A stretch of 64,000 bases of DNA from Setomelanomma holmii (Eukaryota; Ascomycota; Dothideomycetes; Pleosporales; Phaeosphaeriaceae): assembly GCA_010015745.1 (NCBI GenBank), contig ML978170.1, forward strand, positions 186,001 through 250,000. Direction: 5' to 3'. The first letter of the stretch is position 1. The number at the start of each line of letters is the position of its first letter. Positions 45,327-55,306 of the stretch are shown here, one piece after another. The translations under genes and the position numbers were made by a program. The notes beneath the pieces are model-generated. The model ran no database searches and had not been told where the DNA came from. It saw only the letters and a list, made by a program, of their open reading frames with translations.

Positions 45327-46908
45327 ATGGAAGTATCGAAGTTGCCCCTAGATCGTCGCTGGATCGAGAAAGAACTCAAGCCATACCTCTATTACGCATT
45401 CAGCCACGCGTTGCATTACGATGTAGATATTGGGCCGCAGATCGAGCACGCTATTGAGTTCTGCATGTACAAGGCGGTATGTGATATGTCAACCTCCGAA
45501 TGGCTATGTCTAACAATTCACAGGACTTTCCGAGAGATGGCGACGACTTAATGTTTGAGCGCGCTTGTATCGCTGTCGACCGCCGCGATCTGGACTACGA
45601 TCCCGAGCTGAAGATGGTAACGGAGGACTTGGAATGTTTGGCGAAATTCTTGATACGAAGGGCACAGTTGAAAGGACCTTACGAGCTGCTGGGTAGAACG
45701 AATATTGGAGGCAGCGCTTGGATTGAGTACCAGTTGCAGCGTCTCGAACGCGAACCACTGGCCGAGGAGAACAAGAAGCGTGCGTTGACTTGACCCGTCA
45801 TGCACATGAAGGCTAAGAGCGTCTAGATCTTCTTATCACGGCCCTGGTTACTGCTCCAAAACCTGCGCCAGCTGAAGAACAAATTGATACACGCCTTTTT
45901 CATGCGCAGCCCGGTCAATATGCTTCTTCAGCTTTCCCTGGCGTGCTCACGGTAGCGGACGACCAATACTTTCGATACCAGAACCTGCTCAGCCAGCGTC
46001 GCCAACGTCAAGATCATCCGATTGATCCGAATTGGCCGCAGCAGTTACAGAACGCCGCTGCAATCCCACATACGCAGGAGCACCCTTCTCTGCAAATCCC
46101 GGGCAGAGGTTGGACATACGGACAGCCGCCGGTATATGGCTTACCACCGCACCAAGTGCAGGCGCCGACATATGTGCAACATCTAGGTCAACGAGACGCG
46201 GCGTATGGCGACCAAGCCTTTTCCACTGGATTTCCGGCATTGAACCGTGCATCGGCTGGCAGTGGCATGCAACAAGCAGCTCACGCACCGTATGTGCCAC
46301 ACACTTCATGGGATGCTACCAATCACAGTCTCATACCGCCAGCTCTTCATCCACAGGATACACCGATGATGACTGCTTGGCAACAACATAGGCGCCCTCT
46401 CCCGATCCTACATAAGCCCGTCGTCGGTTCGCCCCTAAACTCTCCCATGCATCGTGGACCGGTCCATAACGATGACGCTGCCATGGCGCAGTCAAACCTG
46501 CACTCGTCCGCAAACATTCCAGTGTCAGATATTGCGCATCTTCGGGGTCAAGACTGGAACGATGCGGCCGAGCAACGTGTCCGCGAGTTTAGTCTTCTCA
46601 CGCCGCGAGAGAAGGCAGAAAGGCTCTTGCAACTTCGGCGAATGCAGCCTTCGTCTGCTGAAGGAAAGCAAGACATGAAGCCTCAGTCTTTTTCGGTTCA
46701 AGGTCTGAATATGGCCGGCTGGGAAGGACATCAGCACATACCACAACCAGGCTCGCAACCGCAAGCTCAATCAGGTGTTCAGCCAACTCAGCAGCCTGAA
46801 GTCAATATGAACGGAGCTCAAAACGGATTTCTGAATCATCCTGGATATTCAAATGTCAAGAGCTCGTTCCCCGATACATTGTATCGCTGGACGGGCGGCG
46901 CCCAATAG
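45327..46908 (+). CDS. Hypothetical protein with Gln/Pro-rich C-terminal half
   Basis: My preferred model has three exons (45327-45476, 45524-45779, 45818-46908) giving 498 residues. The first intron (47 bp, GTATGT...CACAG) is well supported. The second is only 38 bp (GTGCGT...AAG) but joins the two long open frames in phase. Without it the protein ends at 45793 after 139 residues. Residues 1-135 are helical and charged. The rest is Gln/Pro/His-rich, low complexity and probably disordered, as in some transcription-associated proteins. A short helical patch contains L-L-T-P-R-E-K-A-E-R-L-L-Q-L. No known domain recognised. Coding-like sequence continues in frame after the TAG at 46906-46908. 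Confidence 0.5.
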
Positions 46909-47809
46909 CCGTTCCAGAAGGAAGCAGACAAGGCGAAAGGCGACATGGACTATTCCTCTCAGCCACAAGGGAAGCGATCATTGTCTCCTGGCGTGAACAT
47001 TGTCACTGTCCATGTCGCGAATGGGCAAAATTGTTGAAAGGTGGTCAGAGGCAGGTCGCCGAAGGTTGAGAAATAGAGGCATCGCTTTGGACAGACAGGA
47101 AGGTCGTGTCTTCCTAGGCCGATCGTAAGCTTGCGGAGCGTTAAGGGACTGGAGTGCTAGGCCATGCGAGACTCTGGTCAAAGTAAGTACAGTGTAACAG
47201 TGCGATCGTCGACTAGCTGCCTTCAGTGAATTGGATGATGAGTATCCATATTTCAACCCTGTGTGCGCTGTATCCTAAACTTCGTCTTCAACGGGTATGG
47301 TGGGGATACCGTGCGTCATGCCCCACACTCAAGAAGCGACTTCCGAAAGAACCGAACATCAGGACTTCTTGTCATCAACCAAGCTGCACACTCCAACAAT
47401 GCTGGTGGGTTTGCGAATCCGATCTCGAGATCGGCACTATTTTCGGACGACCAAATCTCCGAAGCACCAGCCGACATCAGTGGCGCGTCGGCTAGCCACC
47501 TTCACACTAGCATGCCATAATTAGGCGATCGTCGACAGGGACGGCGCATTGTCCAACCCAGAAATGCAGCAAGATCTGCAAAACAGCATGCAAATCAATA
47601 TTTCCCATCGTCAACTTCTCCCTCTTCGCTTGATAACAGCCGCGGAGCAGCGTAAGCAAATTGGACGTCATGCCCACTTGCCAAACCTCAATAAGATGCA
47701 TCATGAGGAGTATCTAAAGCAGGCGATCGCCCCTCATATCGACGAACGGTAGGGCTTTCCTTTTGCAACTCCATTTTCTGTAAATATTCTTAATCTTCGG
47801 CATCTCACG
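46909..47809 (+). other. Coding-like but broken sequence between the Gln-rich gene and the lipase
   Basis: After the TAG at 46906-46908, 42 more in-frame codons read smoothly. Further protein-like pieces in other frames lie at 47263-47520 and 47549-47752 (N-P-E-M-Q-Q-D-L-Q-N-S-M-Q then H-L-P-N-L-N-K-M-H-H-E-E-Y-L). They may be a decayed C-terminus of the preceding gene. The last 60 bases are the lipase promoter and leader. Confidence 0.35.
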
Positions 47810-49258
47810 ATGCATTACGCACTGCCCTCGCTTGCTCTCCTGAGCATAATCCCTTCCGCTCTCGCTGCGCCAGCTCCCATCGCTGTCCCTGAGCCCACAC
47901 CCGCGCCATCACTCGACGATGCAGTCGCGTTGGAAGAGAGGCAGTTGCTCGGTGGACTGCTAGGTGGCGTCAATAGCATCGTGAGCGGTCTTCTTGGAAA
48001 AATCAACAGCGCAGTCGCCGCGAAGAACCCTGCTGCCATCAACACAGCCCTCGTCAAGATCAGCCCAGTTTCTCGACCTACGGAAATCGCAGATGCAGTC
48101 GTCAGAGCCTCAAAGGTCTGGGCGAGTCCCACTGGCAGGACCGATATTTACCCTGCGATCGCGTCGCAAGTGGCTGCTGGTTTAGGACCACTGGACGGTA
48201 CACTGAACGCAGCTCTGACTGGAGCGCTACCAGTAGGCGAGAACAACATCAACAACAACAATCCCGCCCCACCAACCAAGATATACCCAAGCAAGGCGGC
48301 CGGTGATGCGACATACTCGCTCTCCGAAAGCGCACTTCGCAAAGCCATTTACATCCCTTCCGGCTTCACATACGGCCAAAAACGCCCAGTCATCATGGTC
48401 CCTGGTACAGGCTCATACGGCGGCATCAACTTCGCCAACAATCTTCGCAAGCTGCTCACTGGTCAGAGTTTCGCGGATCCGGTCTGGCTCAATATCCCAG
48501 GTGCAATGCTGGCGGACGCGCAAACCAACGCCGAATACATTGCGTACGCCATCAACTACATTTCATCCGTGTCCAAGACCAACAAGAATGCCCAAAACAT
48601 TGCCGTCATATCCTGGAGCCAAGGTGGTCTCGACACACAATGGGTGCTCAAGTACTGGCCCAGCACACAGAAGGTGGCCAAGGACTTCCTACCCGTCAGC
48701 CCGGACTTCAAAGGCACCACTCTGGCAAATGCGTTGTGCCTGAGCTCAGACAGCAATCTGGGCCTGAACCCGTGCCCGCCCAGTGTCATTCAGCAGGAGG
48801 CCACGAGCGACTACGTTGGTAGGCTGAGGGATAATGGCGGCGACTCGGCTTATGTGCCTACAACCACATTCTATTCCGGTTTCTTCGATGAGATCGTTGA
48901 GCCACAGCAAGGGACGATCGCATCGGCGTACTTGAATGATGCTCGTGGTGTAGGTGTGTCGAACAACGAAGTCCAAACCGTCTGCGCTGGTCAACTTGGC
49001 GGGTCTTTCTATGGCCATGCTGGCGTGCTGTTCAACCCGCTCACATACGCTCTGATCGTTGATGCACTCAAGAACGACGGACCAGGAAGTCTTAGCCGCA
49101 TCGACGTCAAGAGTGTTTGCAGCACCTATGCAGCGCCGGGTCTGGACTTGGACGATGTCATTGCGACGAGCGCTTTGATTCCAATTGCCGCAGTGCTGTT
49201 GTTGGCATACCCAGATAAGAGATTGACGGAGCCTGCGCTGAGAGCGTATGCTGCATGA
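47810..49258 (+). CDS. Secreted lipase related to Candida antarctica lipase B
   Basis: Single exon of 482 residues with a signal peptide (about 19 residues ending L-A-A-P) and a Pro-rich propeptide-like stretch. The alpha/beta-hydrolase core begins near residue 190 (P-V-I-M-V-P-G-T-G). The nucleophile is Ser270 in S-W-S-Q-G-G, the same T/S-W-S-Q-G elbow as CALB. Asp360 (F-F-D-E-I-V) and His403 (Y-G-H-A-G) complete the triad in the CALB order. The 130-residue N-terminal insertion before the core is longer than in CALB. The enzyme is expected to hydrolyse esters or triglycerides outside the cell. Closely followed by a gene on the opposite strand (104 bp between stops). Confidence 0.93.
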   Translation: MHYALPSLALLSIIPSALAAPAPIAVPEPTPAPSLDDAVALEERQLLGGLLGGVNSIVSGLLGKINSAVAAKNPAAINTALVKISPVSRPTEIADAVVRASKVWASPTGRTDIYPAIASQVAAGLGPLDGTLNAALTGALPVGENNINNNNPAPPTKIYPSKAAGDATYSLSESALRKAIYIPSGFTYGQKRPVIMVPGTGSYGGINFANNLRKLLTGQSFADPVWLNIPGAMLADAQTNAEYIAYAINYISSVSKTNKNAQNIAVISWSQGGLDTQWVLKYWPSTQKVAKDFLPVSPDFKGTTLANALCLSSDSNLGLNPCPPSVIQQEATSDYVGRLRDNGGDSAYVPTTTFYSGFFDEIVEPQQGTIASAYLNDARGVGVSNNEVQTVCAGQLGGSFYGHAGVLFNPLTYALIVDALKNDGPGSLSRIDVKSVCSTYAAPGLDLDDVIATSALIPIAAVLLLAYPDKRLTEPALRAYAA

Positions 49259-49362
49259 GTTTGAAGCTGTAATTCTCTCTTCCGTAATGTCTACTACATT
49301 AATGTCTAAGCCTACTTTGCCATCGCCAACGCGTATCTTCTTCAACCTTCATTCCTTCTGAT

Positions 49363-51096
49363 TCATGCTGGCTTCTCCAAATTTCTGAATCTCCCGTCGC
49401 CACTGTCTGAAGTTAGCAAATCGTCACAAGCAATGTGGCAAAGCAAACTTACCATGGTCAAGTCGTTCATGTACACCTTGACTTCCTCTCCAACCTTCAC
49501 ATACCGACGCTCTTCATCTTCCCATGTTTCTGTGCGAGGCTGAGCAGCGATCTCCGCAAGAAGCGGGCACACAAGAGCGGCAGCAAACTGCGCACAGTAC
49601 TGGCGCACCAGCCCTATACCATCGTTGGAGCCCTCGGACGGCGCAGTAACAACAGAAAGGTCCCCTGTACGGTCGTCCGCCGAGATCATATCCTGAATGC
49701 AATTTCTCATTTGCGATGTGGAAACTTCCCAGTAATGCTTGATTACATGTTGGATGGCTCTGAGTGATCTGCCATCGCCGGTTGCTGTGAAGACGCGGGC
49801 CATGTGCAGTAGGTTGTGGATTTCCAGCTGGGGAAACGCGGTGTCTTGCAAGACTAGCATGATGGGTGCCATTCCATTCCAAAAGCTAGTTGGTCCGGAA
49901 CCGCTACTCCTGCGCCGGTCGGATTCCTTCTCATTCTGTGTACGCAGTGTACGAACGCAATTGTCGATCTTATTGAACTCAGTCAAGGCGGCGTCAGTGC
50001 GATCTCTCTGGGCCATCGAGGACGCATCCAGACCTGAACTCATTTCCTTTTGTTGTAATGTGCGACGCCAGTCGTCCGCGTAATTATCGGAGAACGCTCT
50101 TGGGATTCCCTTTTCTCCCTCTGATGTGTCGCCTTCTTCGGCAACATCAAAACATTCAAATCTCGGGTCAGGGATGCCGTAAAGCGTCTTCAACGGCTCT
50201 GCAAACAACGCTGCAAACAACTTCAGCAGCCAGACAGCCTTCTGTGCATGCCATTTGTGACTCTTGTAGCGATCTTCGACCACAAGAGTGAGGCTGCGTA
50301 GATTCATGATTCGGTCACCCTTCGCATCCGTTCGAGAGATCAGTTCAACGAGCCTTTGAACTCCTTCGCGGAGACCATAAGTGTCTCTGTCCTCACGAAC
50401 ATGATCATCCACGCCAATATCGTCCAGGTAAGTCCCAGATTCGAGCTTCCCTCTTGATATGATAACCACAATCATCAGGTTCTCGATGTACCGAGCAATA
50501 AAATTGGGAACAGGAAGTCGGACCGGGTCAATAAATGGAGATACGTTCGAGCTGCCTGGCTCGAATATTCTTTGCAATGTCTTTCCAAAGCCACTGATTT
50601 TCCTTATGTCGACGGTCATTCGAAAGTTGGCTAGCCCAAACATCGCATCTTTTGCCTCCTGTCTCAGCTGTTGATGAATATTCATAAAAGGCGACGTGTT
50701 GTGGTCTCTAAAGAGCTTGTACGACGTCTCTAGCATATCTGACTGCCCGAAAAGATGATGAAATATGTTCAGTCTGATTTCCGCTGACAGATCCATGAGT
50801 TTGCATGGCAGCGTATCCGTGCCGCGGTGATGATAGTCGCAAAGGTGATACGGCGGACAGTACGGAGAGACTCGCAAGCACAGCGTTCCGCACCGCTCAG
50901 TTGCCTGACAGCGTCCAGCTAATAGCCAAGTTCGTCCAATATTGTGACTGTGTTTTGAGCAGACGGGTAGCCATCGACCGCCGTCATAGACTGCAGGCTG
51001 GCGACAGCGCACGTTACCCTCTGGCGTATTGCATGACAGTTCCCTCCAGGACTCGTGGAGGTTGCACCATTTCACATGGTCCTTCAAGTTCGTCAT
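49363..51096 (-). CDS. F-box-like hypothetical protein
   Basis: The minus-strand frame from ATG 51096 gives 577 residues if read straight to 49363. A good GTAAGT...TTCAG intron near 49407-49452 would replace the last 29 residues with a different tail ending near 49300, so the C-terminus is uncertain. Residues 8-95 carry many Cys and His (C-N-L-H, C-R-Q-P, C-x-K-H, C-D-Y-H-H), possibly zinc-binding. A leucine-rich segment follows (L-S-A-E-I-R-L-N-I-F-H-H-L-F, about residue 104), similar to the F-box or 2EXR heads of large fungal families. The remainder is helical without recognised motifs. A role as a substrate receptor for ubiquitination would be inference only. Confidence 0.7.
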   Translation of the reverse strand: MTNLKDHVKWCNLHESWRELSCNTPEGNVRCRQPAVYDGGRWLPVCSKHSHNIGRTWLLAGRCQATERCGTLCLRVSPYCPPYHLCDYHHRGTDTLPCKLMDLSAEIRLNIFHHLFGQSDMLETSYKLFRDHNTSPFMNIHQQLRQEAKDAMFGLANFRMTVDIRKISGFGKTLQRIFEPGSSNVSPFIDPVRLPVPNFIARYIENLMIVVIISRGKLESGTYLDDIGVDDHVREDRDTYGLREGVQRLVELISRTDAKGDRIMNLRSLTLVVEDRYKSHKWHAQKAVWLLKLFAALFAEPLKTLYGIPDPRFECFDVAEEGDTSEGEKGIPRAFSDNYADDWRRTLQQKEMSSGLDASSMAQRDRTDAALTEFNKIDNCVRTLRTQNEKESDRRRSSGSGPTSFWNGMAPIMLVLQDTAFPQLEIHNLLHMARVFTATGDGRSLRAIQHVIKHYWEVSTSQMRNCIQDMISADDRTGDLSVVTAPSEGSNDGIGLVRQYCAQFAAALVCPLLAEIAAQPRTETWEDEERRYVKVGEEVKVYMNDLTMVSLLCHIACDDLLTSDSGDGRFRNLEKPA

Positions 51097-51888
51097 GCTT
51101 GAGGTGGTAGAACAAGATCACTTGGAAGCCAGGTGGACAGTCTGGTATAAGTGAAGTTCATTGCTTGCTCAAGAACCTGGAAAGATTCTAGTTTGTGAGA
51201 CACTATTGCTAACTACTTGCAGGGGTCAAATGATGTTACGAGAAGCTACGAAACCAGCCTAGGAAGAACGGAAGCAGTTCTCGCACATGCAAGAAGGCTT
51301 CGCACTTCCGTGCTGCGCTTTGTATGACCACAATACAGCTCTCGTCACCAGGTATCACAGCATTTTGTGCCCGCTCAGCTCAACCATAGCTAAGTACCAT
51401 TACTCACGTTTTGCTGTCATACAGAAGCCTAGGTATCTTCAGAAGATTTTACGAATTTCAACTGTTATAGACAAAAGTCTCTGAGGTCATATAGGGTGCT
51501 AGGAGAGTGAGATTTGAGGAGAGAGGGAGCCTCTACTTGATCGGGCACGAATCATTGCAAGGGCTAGTATCATTTTGGAGACTTCTCCTTTCTTTGTGTA
51601 ATGTTCACCTTTCCAGCTGCGGGATCAAGCTTCAGCATCCCTTTTTCTAAGACCCCGGTTGGAGCACTTCCAAAAGAGGCAATTTGTTGACTTCTCCCGT
51701 TTGCTATTGTCGCCGCTATTGGGGCGCGTGCCTCGCCACACTGCGCAAATTTCTACGAACTCTCGTCACCTGCACTCCCACCCCACCTCACTTGCATCTT
51801 CTTGACCCCGACTCACTTTTACTCCTTGACTCCACCTACTTGTACCTTCTTGACTTTTGGCCACCAGCTCAGAGGACAATTCGACAGC
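51097..51888. other. Divergent intergenic region, 792 bp
   Basis: It holds the promoters of the F-box-like gene (minus) and of the NADAR relic (plus). The stretch is pyrimidine-rich close to 51889. No gene, repeat or RNA was recognised. Confidence 0.35.
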
Positions 51889-52420
51889 ATGAGTACCGAA
51901 AATGTGGGCGAGAGCTCGGCAGCAGGTGCGGCAGCAGGTGCGAACAATGCACCGACCAAGAAGACACCAACCAAGAACACACCCAAGAAGACGCCAACCA
52001 AGAACACACCTACCAAGACGGCGGCTGACGCGCCCATCAACACATTCTTATTCTTCGGAATAAAGAGCAAAGACTTTCGCTATCTGTCTCAGTTCTTCGA
52101 GTCATGTTTCGTCGAGAATAGCATCACGTACCTTACAGCCGAGCATTACTTTCACATGTCCAAAGCTAAGATGTTCGACCGAATGGTAAGTCGCTTAAAA
52201 CTGCTTATAGGATGCACTAACTCGCGCCAGGAAGCGTTTGAACAGATGGGGATGACCAAGGAACCCGCGGACGTGGAAAGAATGGGTGGTTAAGGGAGTG
52301 GATCCAGGATGAAGCTTGACAAGAAGGAGATCAAGGAGGGGAATGAATGTGGCGATTGGGCAGGCATGGGTGCGAGACAGTTCCACCAACATGAACGACA
52401 CGCTACTTCCTCAACTCGTT
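51889..52420 (+). pseudogene. C-terminally decayed NADAR-domain gene
   Basis: ATG 51889 starts an Ala-rich head, then five T-P-(T/K)-K-x units, then the NADAR core: F-L-F-F-G, Y-L-S-Q-F-F-x-S-x-F and T-A-E-H-Y-F-H-x-S-K-A. A 46-bp intron follows, then E-P-A-D-V-E-R-M-G. A TAA arrives after 119 codons. Conserved-looking pieces (V-K-G-V-D-P-G and W-V-R-D-S-S-T-N-M-N-D-T-L-L) lie beyond it in other frames. NADAR proteins cleave N-glycosidic bonds of ADP-ribose-type or riboflavin-pathway metabolites and need the whole alpha-helical domain, so this copy is unlikely to be active. A tandem repeat array starts exactly where the relic ends. Confidence 0.6.
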
Positions 52421-52423
52421 AAA

Positions 52424-52592
52424 GCCTTATAGTGTCTCCTGAGGTGCTACAGAGAACTATCAGGGGACTAATCTTTTAAGGCTCATAGTGTCTCCTGAAG
52501 TGCTACAGAAAACTATTAGAGGACTGGTTATTTGAGGCTTATGGGATCTCCTGAAGTACTACAGTGAACTATCGGGGGACCGGCATCTAGCT
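52424..52592. repeat. 56-bp tandem repeat, array A (three copies)
   Basis: Units begin near 52431, 52487 and 52543; the TCTCCT anchor falls at 52435, 52491 and 52547, an exact 56-bp period. Each unit has AGTGTCTCCTGA followed about 18 bases later by its near complement TCAGGGGACT, so each could fold into a hairpin. The array lies about 220 bp upstream of the gene at 52815. Confidence 0.85.
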
Positions 52593-52814
52593 GACTTCAT
52601 AACACGCTGCTCTGTGCTGCAGAAAGGCCAAGGTCCAAGCATCTTCCCCTTCACTTCTTACGTATGAGAAAATTTGTATAGACCTAACCGTATCGAGTGT
52701 CTCATCAGCCGTTTGCTACTATATCCCTAACGCCAACGCACCATCATCTCGAAACCCCCTCCCCTTGTTTCCTCTCTCTCAACCACTCCCCCCAACCTCG
52801 TCTCCTACCCCACG

Positions 52815-53531
52815 ATGGCAATCGACACAGCGACCCGACTGCTGTTGACCCTGGACGTATTGCGCATGAGCAACGACTCCGCATCAGGCCGCGCCCTACA
52901 CATCTTCATCTCCACCGACGCCCTATCGGAGTTGACTGCATTGCCGGCCGACCACTACCAAGCCAAGTTCTTGGATTCCTCAAAGTCGTTCGAGGCCTCA
53001 GATGCGGACGCCCTCCACGAGGAGCTACAGCCCCTGCAGTACAAAGCGTATCAGGACATCACTTTGTTCGCACGAGAAGTCCTTCTTGCTCAAGACTGGG
53101 AGCTGCCGGCAAGACTCTTGAGCATGTTCCTGGAAATGGTACACCGTCGCCTTGCGGGAAAAGAAGCGGACCAGGGCATCGTGGACGAGGTCATATGCGA
53201 CATGAGGATCATGGATCGAAGCATGTCCGCGGATTCTCTCACCTCAAAGTCGGACAGCGACGTCTTGGTGTCGGCTTTTGGTCTTGTGCAGCAGAGCATG
53301 GACGTTCTCGCGCAATTCCTATTGGATCGCAACAGGGAGATCCAGGCGAAACATGGGAAGATGGGAGCACACAACAGTGTCCTCCACTTGATGTCGAACC
53401 TCGCCACCACCTTCGATATCAGCGCATCTGCGCACCTGCACGAACAGCTTGCTGCGTTGACGGCTCTTGAGATGACAGCTGGAAACTCAGAAGCAGCAGA
53501 CAAGCTTCGTAAGCTGGCCAGGCTCTTTTGA
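52815..53531 (+). CDS. Unrecognised helical protein bracketed by two repeat arrays
   Basis: Single exon, 238 residues, ATG 52815, with an open upstream leader rich in C/T. Codon use is regular and there are no lesions, so it is probably a real gene. The sequence predicts mostly alpha-helix (L-L-L-T-L-D-V-L-R, then A-Y-Q-D-I-T-L-F-A-R-E-V-L-L, V-Q-Q-S-M-D-V-L-A-Q-F-L-L-D, and H-L-H-E-Q-L-A-A-L-T-A-L). There is no signal peptide, membrane segment or metal motif. I do not recognise a family. The flanking 56-bp arrays lie about 220 bp before the start and 160 bp after the stop. Confidence 0.65.
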   Translation: MAIDTATRLLLTLDVLRMSNDSASGRALHIFISTDALSELTALPADHYQAKFLDSSKSFEASDADALHEELQPLQYKAYQDITLFAREVLLAQDWELPARLLSMFLEMVHRRLAGKEADQGIVDEVICDMRIMDRSMSADSLTSKSDSDVLVSAFGLVQQSMDVLAQFLLDRNREIQAKHGKMGAHNSVLHLMSNLATTFDISASAHLHEQLAALTALEMTAGNSEAADKLRKLARLF

Positions 53532-53688
53532 GATGTGCTGCGCAGCGTTCCGGAGGCGGCAGAGTATGTCTGAACGGAGGAGATGGACGATATGGAAGCA
53601 TAGCTTTGAGTATGCTTGGAGGGTGGCTGGTAGATTGGATACTTTCTAGCATTGAATGGTCAAGGCTCTTCACTCAATAATCGTGCTC

Positions 53689-53900
53689 ATAGTGCCTCCT
53701 GGAGTGCCACAGAGAACTATCAAGGAGTCATTCTCCGAAGATCCATGGTGCCTCCTGGAGTGCTACGGAGAACTATCAGGAGACTGGTGTCTTGACGCTC
53801 ATAGTGTGTCCTGGAGTGCTAAGGGGAACTATTAGGAGACTACTTTCTTGACGGTCATAGTATCCCCTAGAGTACTGCAGCGGGTTATCAAGCAACGTGT
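53689..53900. repeat. 56-bp tandem repeat, array B (four copies)
   Basis: The same unit as array A in the same orientation, more diverged. The anchor falls at 53695, 53751, 53807 and 53863, again exactly 56 bp apart. The hairpin halves (for example GTGCCTCCTGG and CAGGAGACT in the second unit) are mostly kept. Confidence 0.85.
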
Positions 53901-55306
53901 ACTATATTGGTGATCCAGGTCTGGGAGAGTACAAATGAGAGTCGGCGGTGTTGTAAGCCCATCCCAGCTTACATCTCCCATCTCATCACGTGTGACTCTA
54001 CTACAACACACCACCACACCCGCAATATCACAGCTTTTGGAGGACAAAACCTTCATATGACGTGCCCGAACAAGCATTGCGTGCCGTAAGTCACGACTTT
54101 TAGATGACCTCCAATTAAAGTCTTAATCTAGCGACAAGGAAGTGCGTGAAAATTCAAAAAGCTTCGTAACAGATCCCGATATGCAGTGATGTGGAGGGAT
54201 TACGAATCGGCTTATTAAAGGCGACTAGGATACATGCGCTCTCAGCTCCCACGTCTTCAAAGTATCAGAGAAACATTTCTGTCATTTGGAGGCCTGGCTG
54301 TCCTCAGGGTATTTTGTAAAAGACAAAGTTCAGAGATATAAGTACACGAAGTTATGAAGGACTTTTCAAGCCTTGTGTTTTCGCAATAAGGTCTGGTAAA
54401 CTTCACACTTGGATTACTGTACGACCTGATAGTGGTAAGAGCGAGATGATCTCCCAACGTCACCTCCTAGTACGCACCACAGCGATCGCCGACGTCAATC
54501 GCTTCCCGCCGCCAGCTCCATCCTCCTCGCCTCAAGCAGCACCAGTACCAACATGATCGTTGGCAGATCCGCCTTCTCCGACGACTTCAAACACCTCGCT
54601 GCCAATCTCGCTATCAGAATCCATGTTTTCTTTGAGCATGTTCACAGTGCCGTCTTGGCCATCCGCAAAGTCAAGCGCTTCAGCGGTCAACCTTGCTCAA
54701 TCAAGCAATAGTGGCCATTCGTTGCTATCCATTGCTTACCAACCCTTTGCGTGGGGGAGGATTGTTTCTCGTGCGCCACATTGACAATTGTGCTACGTGC
54801 ACGAGCCACAGCGCGAGTCGTCAGGTCGATGGCTGGGATGCGAATCCGCCCATCGGGGATTTGGGCGACTTTCAGATAATACGAGAGACAAGTATAGGCT
54901 GCTCATTAGGAGGTCGTCCAAACAGGAGATGTAATTCACAATATAGGTGGCAGATCCTTCGTGTGAGCTGTGGAACCTCAGAAGGTCGCCAGCAGTGTCA
55001 CAATCTAAATCACAGCTTTTGGATGACGTCCAAACAAAGCCTGTGTATGGCAACCAGAACTCTTCGTTCGAGTCCAAAACAGCGAACTTGATTCATTTCC
55101 CGCTATCGGGGTAAAGGAGTGAAACAGCTGGTCAAATGCGTAGAATGTGGTAAGGTAACTAGAGGCGCTTGACGTGAATAGGACGATAGGAGAGCGCGGC
55201 GTAAGTCCAAATGCTCGGGCAATGCTCGAAGTCAGGCCTTCAAATACACGCACCTGGCACCACCAACTATTTGTTCTTCTCCTCATCCTTTCACTCTCAG
55301 ATCCTA
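53901..55306. other. Gene-poor stretch with small dispersed repeats
   Basis: No gene can be supported. A short motif around CACAGCTTTTGGA recurs at 54027-54050 and 55009-55035, with a weaker copy at 54091-54114, each followed by GA-GAC/GTCC-like bases. Short open frames on both strands (for example 54793-55077 minus) lack motifs. Confidence 0.4.

Noticed and set aside
52424..53900. CRISPR-like array from the regularly spaced repeats
   Set aside because: The whole 56-bp unit is repeated with no unique spacers, the copies drift, and the DNA is from a fungus.
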